Below are positions 7,579 through 8,423 of a stretch of DNA of 8,423 bases, in pieces (within the stretch, counting starts at the first letter, position 1; the number at the start of each line of letters is the position of its first letter). The stretch comes from Moraxellaceae bacterium. GTDB lineage: Bacteria > Pseudomonadota > Gammaproteobacteria > Pseudomonadales > Ketobacteraceae. Under the pieces are notes generated by a model. The model worked only from the letters and a program-made list of their open reading frames with translations. It searched no databases and had not been told where the DNA came from. The stretch lies in assembly GCA_002402125.1 (NCBI GenBank), contig NVVG01000058.1, positions 6,743-15,165 of the forward strand, given 5' to 3'. A program made the position numbers and the translations under genes.

Positions 7579-7611
7579 ACTATAGCTAACGCTCTAAATT
7601 ACATCGTTAGC
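7579..7611 (-). promoter_or_regulatory. Candidate mnmH -10 with abutting inverted repeat
   Basis: On the minus strand TATAGT (7584-7579) is a 5/6 match to a -10 and would start transcription near 7572. No -35 match is found. Its place is taken by a perfect seven-base inverted repeat, GCTAACG (7585-7591) and CGTTAGC (7605-7611), with 13 bases between the arms. The arm centres are 20 bases apart, about two helical turns, as expected for a dimeric regulator's operator. The promoter role is inference; the repeat itself is plain in the sequence. Confidence 0.4.
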
Positions 7612-7637
7612 ATTGTTAATCTGCCTGGCGGAAAAAG

Positions 7638-7654
7638 AGTCAATATTCTTGACT
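7638..7654. repeat. Palindrome AGTCAA-N5-TTGACT
   Basis: This is a perfect six-base inverted repeat with a five-base spacer (TATTC), in the middle of the mnmH/META-lipoprotein divergent gap. A third related half site, TGTCAA, occurs at 7663-7668. It resembles a small dimeric operator but was not matched to any named regulator. Both arms also look like -35 boxes (TTGACT) on opposite strands. Confidence 0.4.
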
Positions 7655-7679
7655 GAGGTGTATGTCAAATAATATGTGC

Positions 7680-7708
7680 TCGACAACAATTATTTAACTA
7701 GAGATAAT
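7680..7708 (+). promoter_or_regulatory. Sigma-70-like promoter of the META-domain lipoprotein
   Basis: TCGACA (7680-7685, 5/6 to the -35 consensus) and GATAAT (7703-7708, 5/6 to the -10 consensus) are separated by 17 bases. Transcription would begin near 7715, giving a leader of about 35 bases. The leader carries a strong ribosome site, AGGGAGG (7736-7742), seven bases before ATG 7750. This is the best promoter in the window. Confidence 0.55.
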
Positions 7709-7749
7709 CAGCGTGCAAGCAAAAAAATAATAATTAGGGAGGCTTCACC

Positions 7750-8423
7750 ATGAAAAAAATTGCACTATGTATAGTCATACTATTAGTCACCGCCTGCTCA
7801 CATCAACTAATACCGCTCGATGAGCAATTCGAGCTCTCTTTAAGCAAGAAAGTCACCATTATCGATACCGGCTTAACCCTAACATTCACCGATATTCTGG
7901 ATAGCCGTTGTACCGCAGTGTGTGTGTGGGAAGGCAAGGCTATTGTTACTGTTGTCGCGAGTTACGAAGATGTTGAGGAGACATTGGAATTTTCATTTAA
8001 CTCGACCACTAACCCCGCCATTTTAACGGTTGCTGGTTATGAGGTGGCATTAAGCTCAGTTCTTGCTGGATCAGGTCAGGTTAACGGGACAAGTAATTAT
8101 GTCATTCAGCTTAAAGTCTCCGAACAGTTATCGTTAACAGGGACCGAATGGCAACTGGAAGGATTTGGCTTAATAAGTGACAGCCTGCTTGGCCCGGTAC
8201 CAGTAATGCAGGAAACTGTGTTATTTGGCGTCCAGTATTCGATGCTTATTTCAGAGGAAAATGGGGTGTCGGGTGACCTCTACTGCAATACTTGGTTCTC
8301 GTCGATAAGTACAAGTCCAAATGTGATTGATTTTGGAGGCGTTTCGTATACCGAAATGTTATGCCCTAACAACGACTCTGCGGTATTAGAGCAAATTGAG
8401 TTATTTACCCAGGCCCTGGAGAA
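7750..8423 (+). CDS. META/HslJ-like domain lipoprotein (3' end off the window)
   Basis: The gene is 224 codons open to the right edge. MKK followed by IALCIVILLV and lipobox VTAC (C16) predicts a lipidated protein, and Ser at +2 suggests the outer membrane. Residues 27-70 contain DSRC...CVWEGKA (C54 and C58), matching a small beta domain in which 'SRCP...CVWAG' is typical of bacterial lipoproteins of unknown function. Residues about 127-224 look like a META domain (HslJ/DUF306): LTGTEWQLEGFG at 129-140, then GVSGDLYCNTWFSS (172-185) in the place of the usual G-x-x-GCN-x-y-x-G core. After that come GVSYTEMLCP (197-206) in place of 'ASTRMACP', and E214 at the start of the final helix. HslJ is linked to heat and novobiocin resistance in E. 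coli, but the role here is unknown. The start is fixed by AGGGAGG seven bases upstream. Probably only a few C-terminal residues are missing if META is the last domain. Confidence 0.82.
   Translation, partial: MKKIALCIVILLVTACSHQLIPLDEQFELSLSKKVTIIDTGLTLTFTDILDSRCTAVCVWEGKAIVTVVASYEDVEETLEFSFNSTTNPAILTVAGYEVALSSVLAGSGQVNGTSNYVIQLKVSEQLSLTGTEWQLEGFGLISDSLLGPVPVMQETVLFGVQYSMLISEENGVSGDLYCNTWFSSISTSPNVIDFGGVSYTEMLCPNNDSAVLEQIELFTQALE

Noticed and set aside
7649..7675. Alternative promoter TTGACT with TAATAT for the META lipoprotein
   Set aside because: The spacer is only 15 bases and the -10 matches 4/6. The pair at 7680-7708 has better boxes and a 17-base spacer.
1..8423. CRISPR array, transposon ends, tRNA genes or a defence island
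   Set aside because: No short regularly spaced repeats, no transposase or integrase motifs, no tRNA-like cloverleaf and no nuclease/toxin pairs were seen. The only strong repeat array is protein-coding.

Overview
The window reads like a stretch of AT-rich chromosome from a free-living, probably marine, gammaproteobacterium. This is an inference from the gene types: a TonB-dependent receptor, a large PKD/Lcl_C (DUF1566) surface lipoprotein, an MnmH/SelU tRNA-modifying enzyme, and a META-domain lipoprotein. Shine-Dalgarno and sigma-70-like signals are also present. No transposase, integrase, CRISPR array, tRNA or rRNA was seen.

Layout, left to right: (1) the 5' part of a minus-strand SAM-dependent methyltransferase with an N-terminal Cys4 zinc ribbon runs off the left edge. 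(2) A divergent non-coding gap follows, with a symmetric hairpin flanked by A5 and T5 tracts and a candidate promoter. (3) A plus-strand TonB-dependent outer-membrane receptor comes next (ATG at 1277 preferred, open frame back to 1151). (4) After an AT-rich gap of about 300 bases containing a long-range inverted repeat and an A/C-only tract, there is a plus-strand lipoprotein. It has four PKD-like repeats and two Lcl_C/DUF1566 domains. (5) Converging on it from the right is minus-strand mnmH (selU/ybbB), tRNA 2-selenouridine synthase. (6) A compact divergent regulatory region carries two perfect inverted repeats and a good promoter. (7) The last gene is a plus-strand lipoprotein with a small 'DSRC...CVWEG' domain and a META/HslJ-like domain, cut by the right edge.

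The genes do not form one evident pathway. The receptor and the PKD/DUF1566 lipoprotein are both predicted to sit at the outer membrane and are adjacent and co-oriented, so they could cooperate in binding or uptake. The spacing and a separate candidate -10 element argue against a tight operon. mnmH is a stand-alone tRNA-modification gene here, with no selD visible in the window. I see no clear evidence of a wholly new system. The best leads are the repeat-built lipoprotein beside the receptor and the unexplained non-coding structures in the two divergent gaps.
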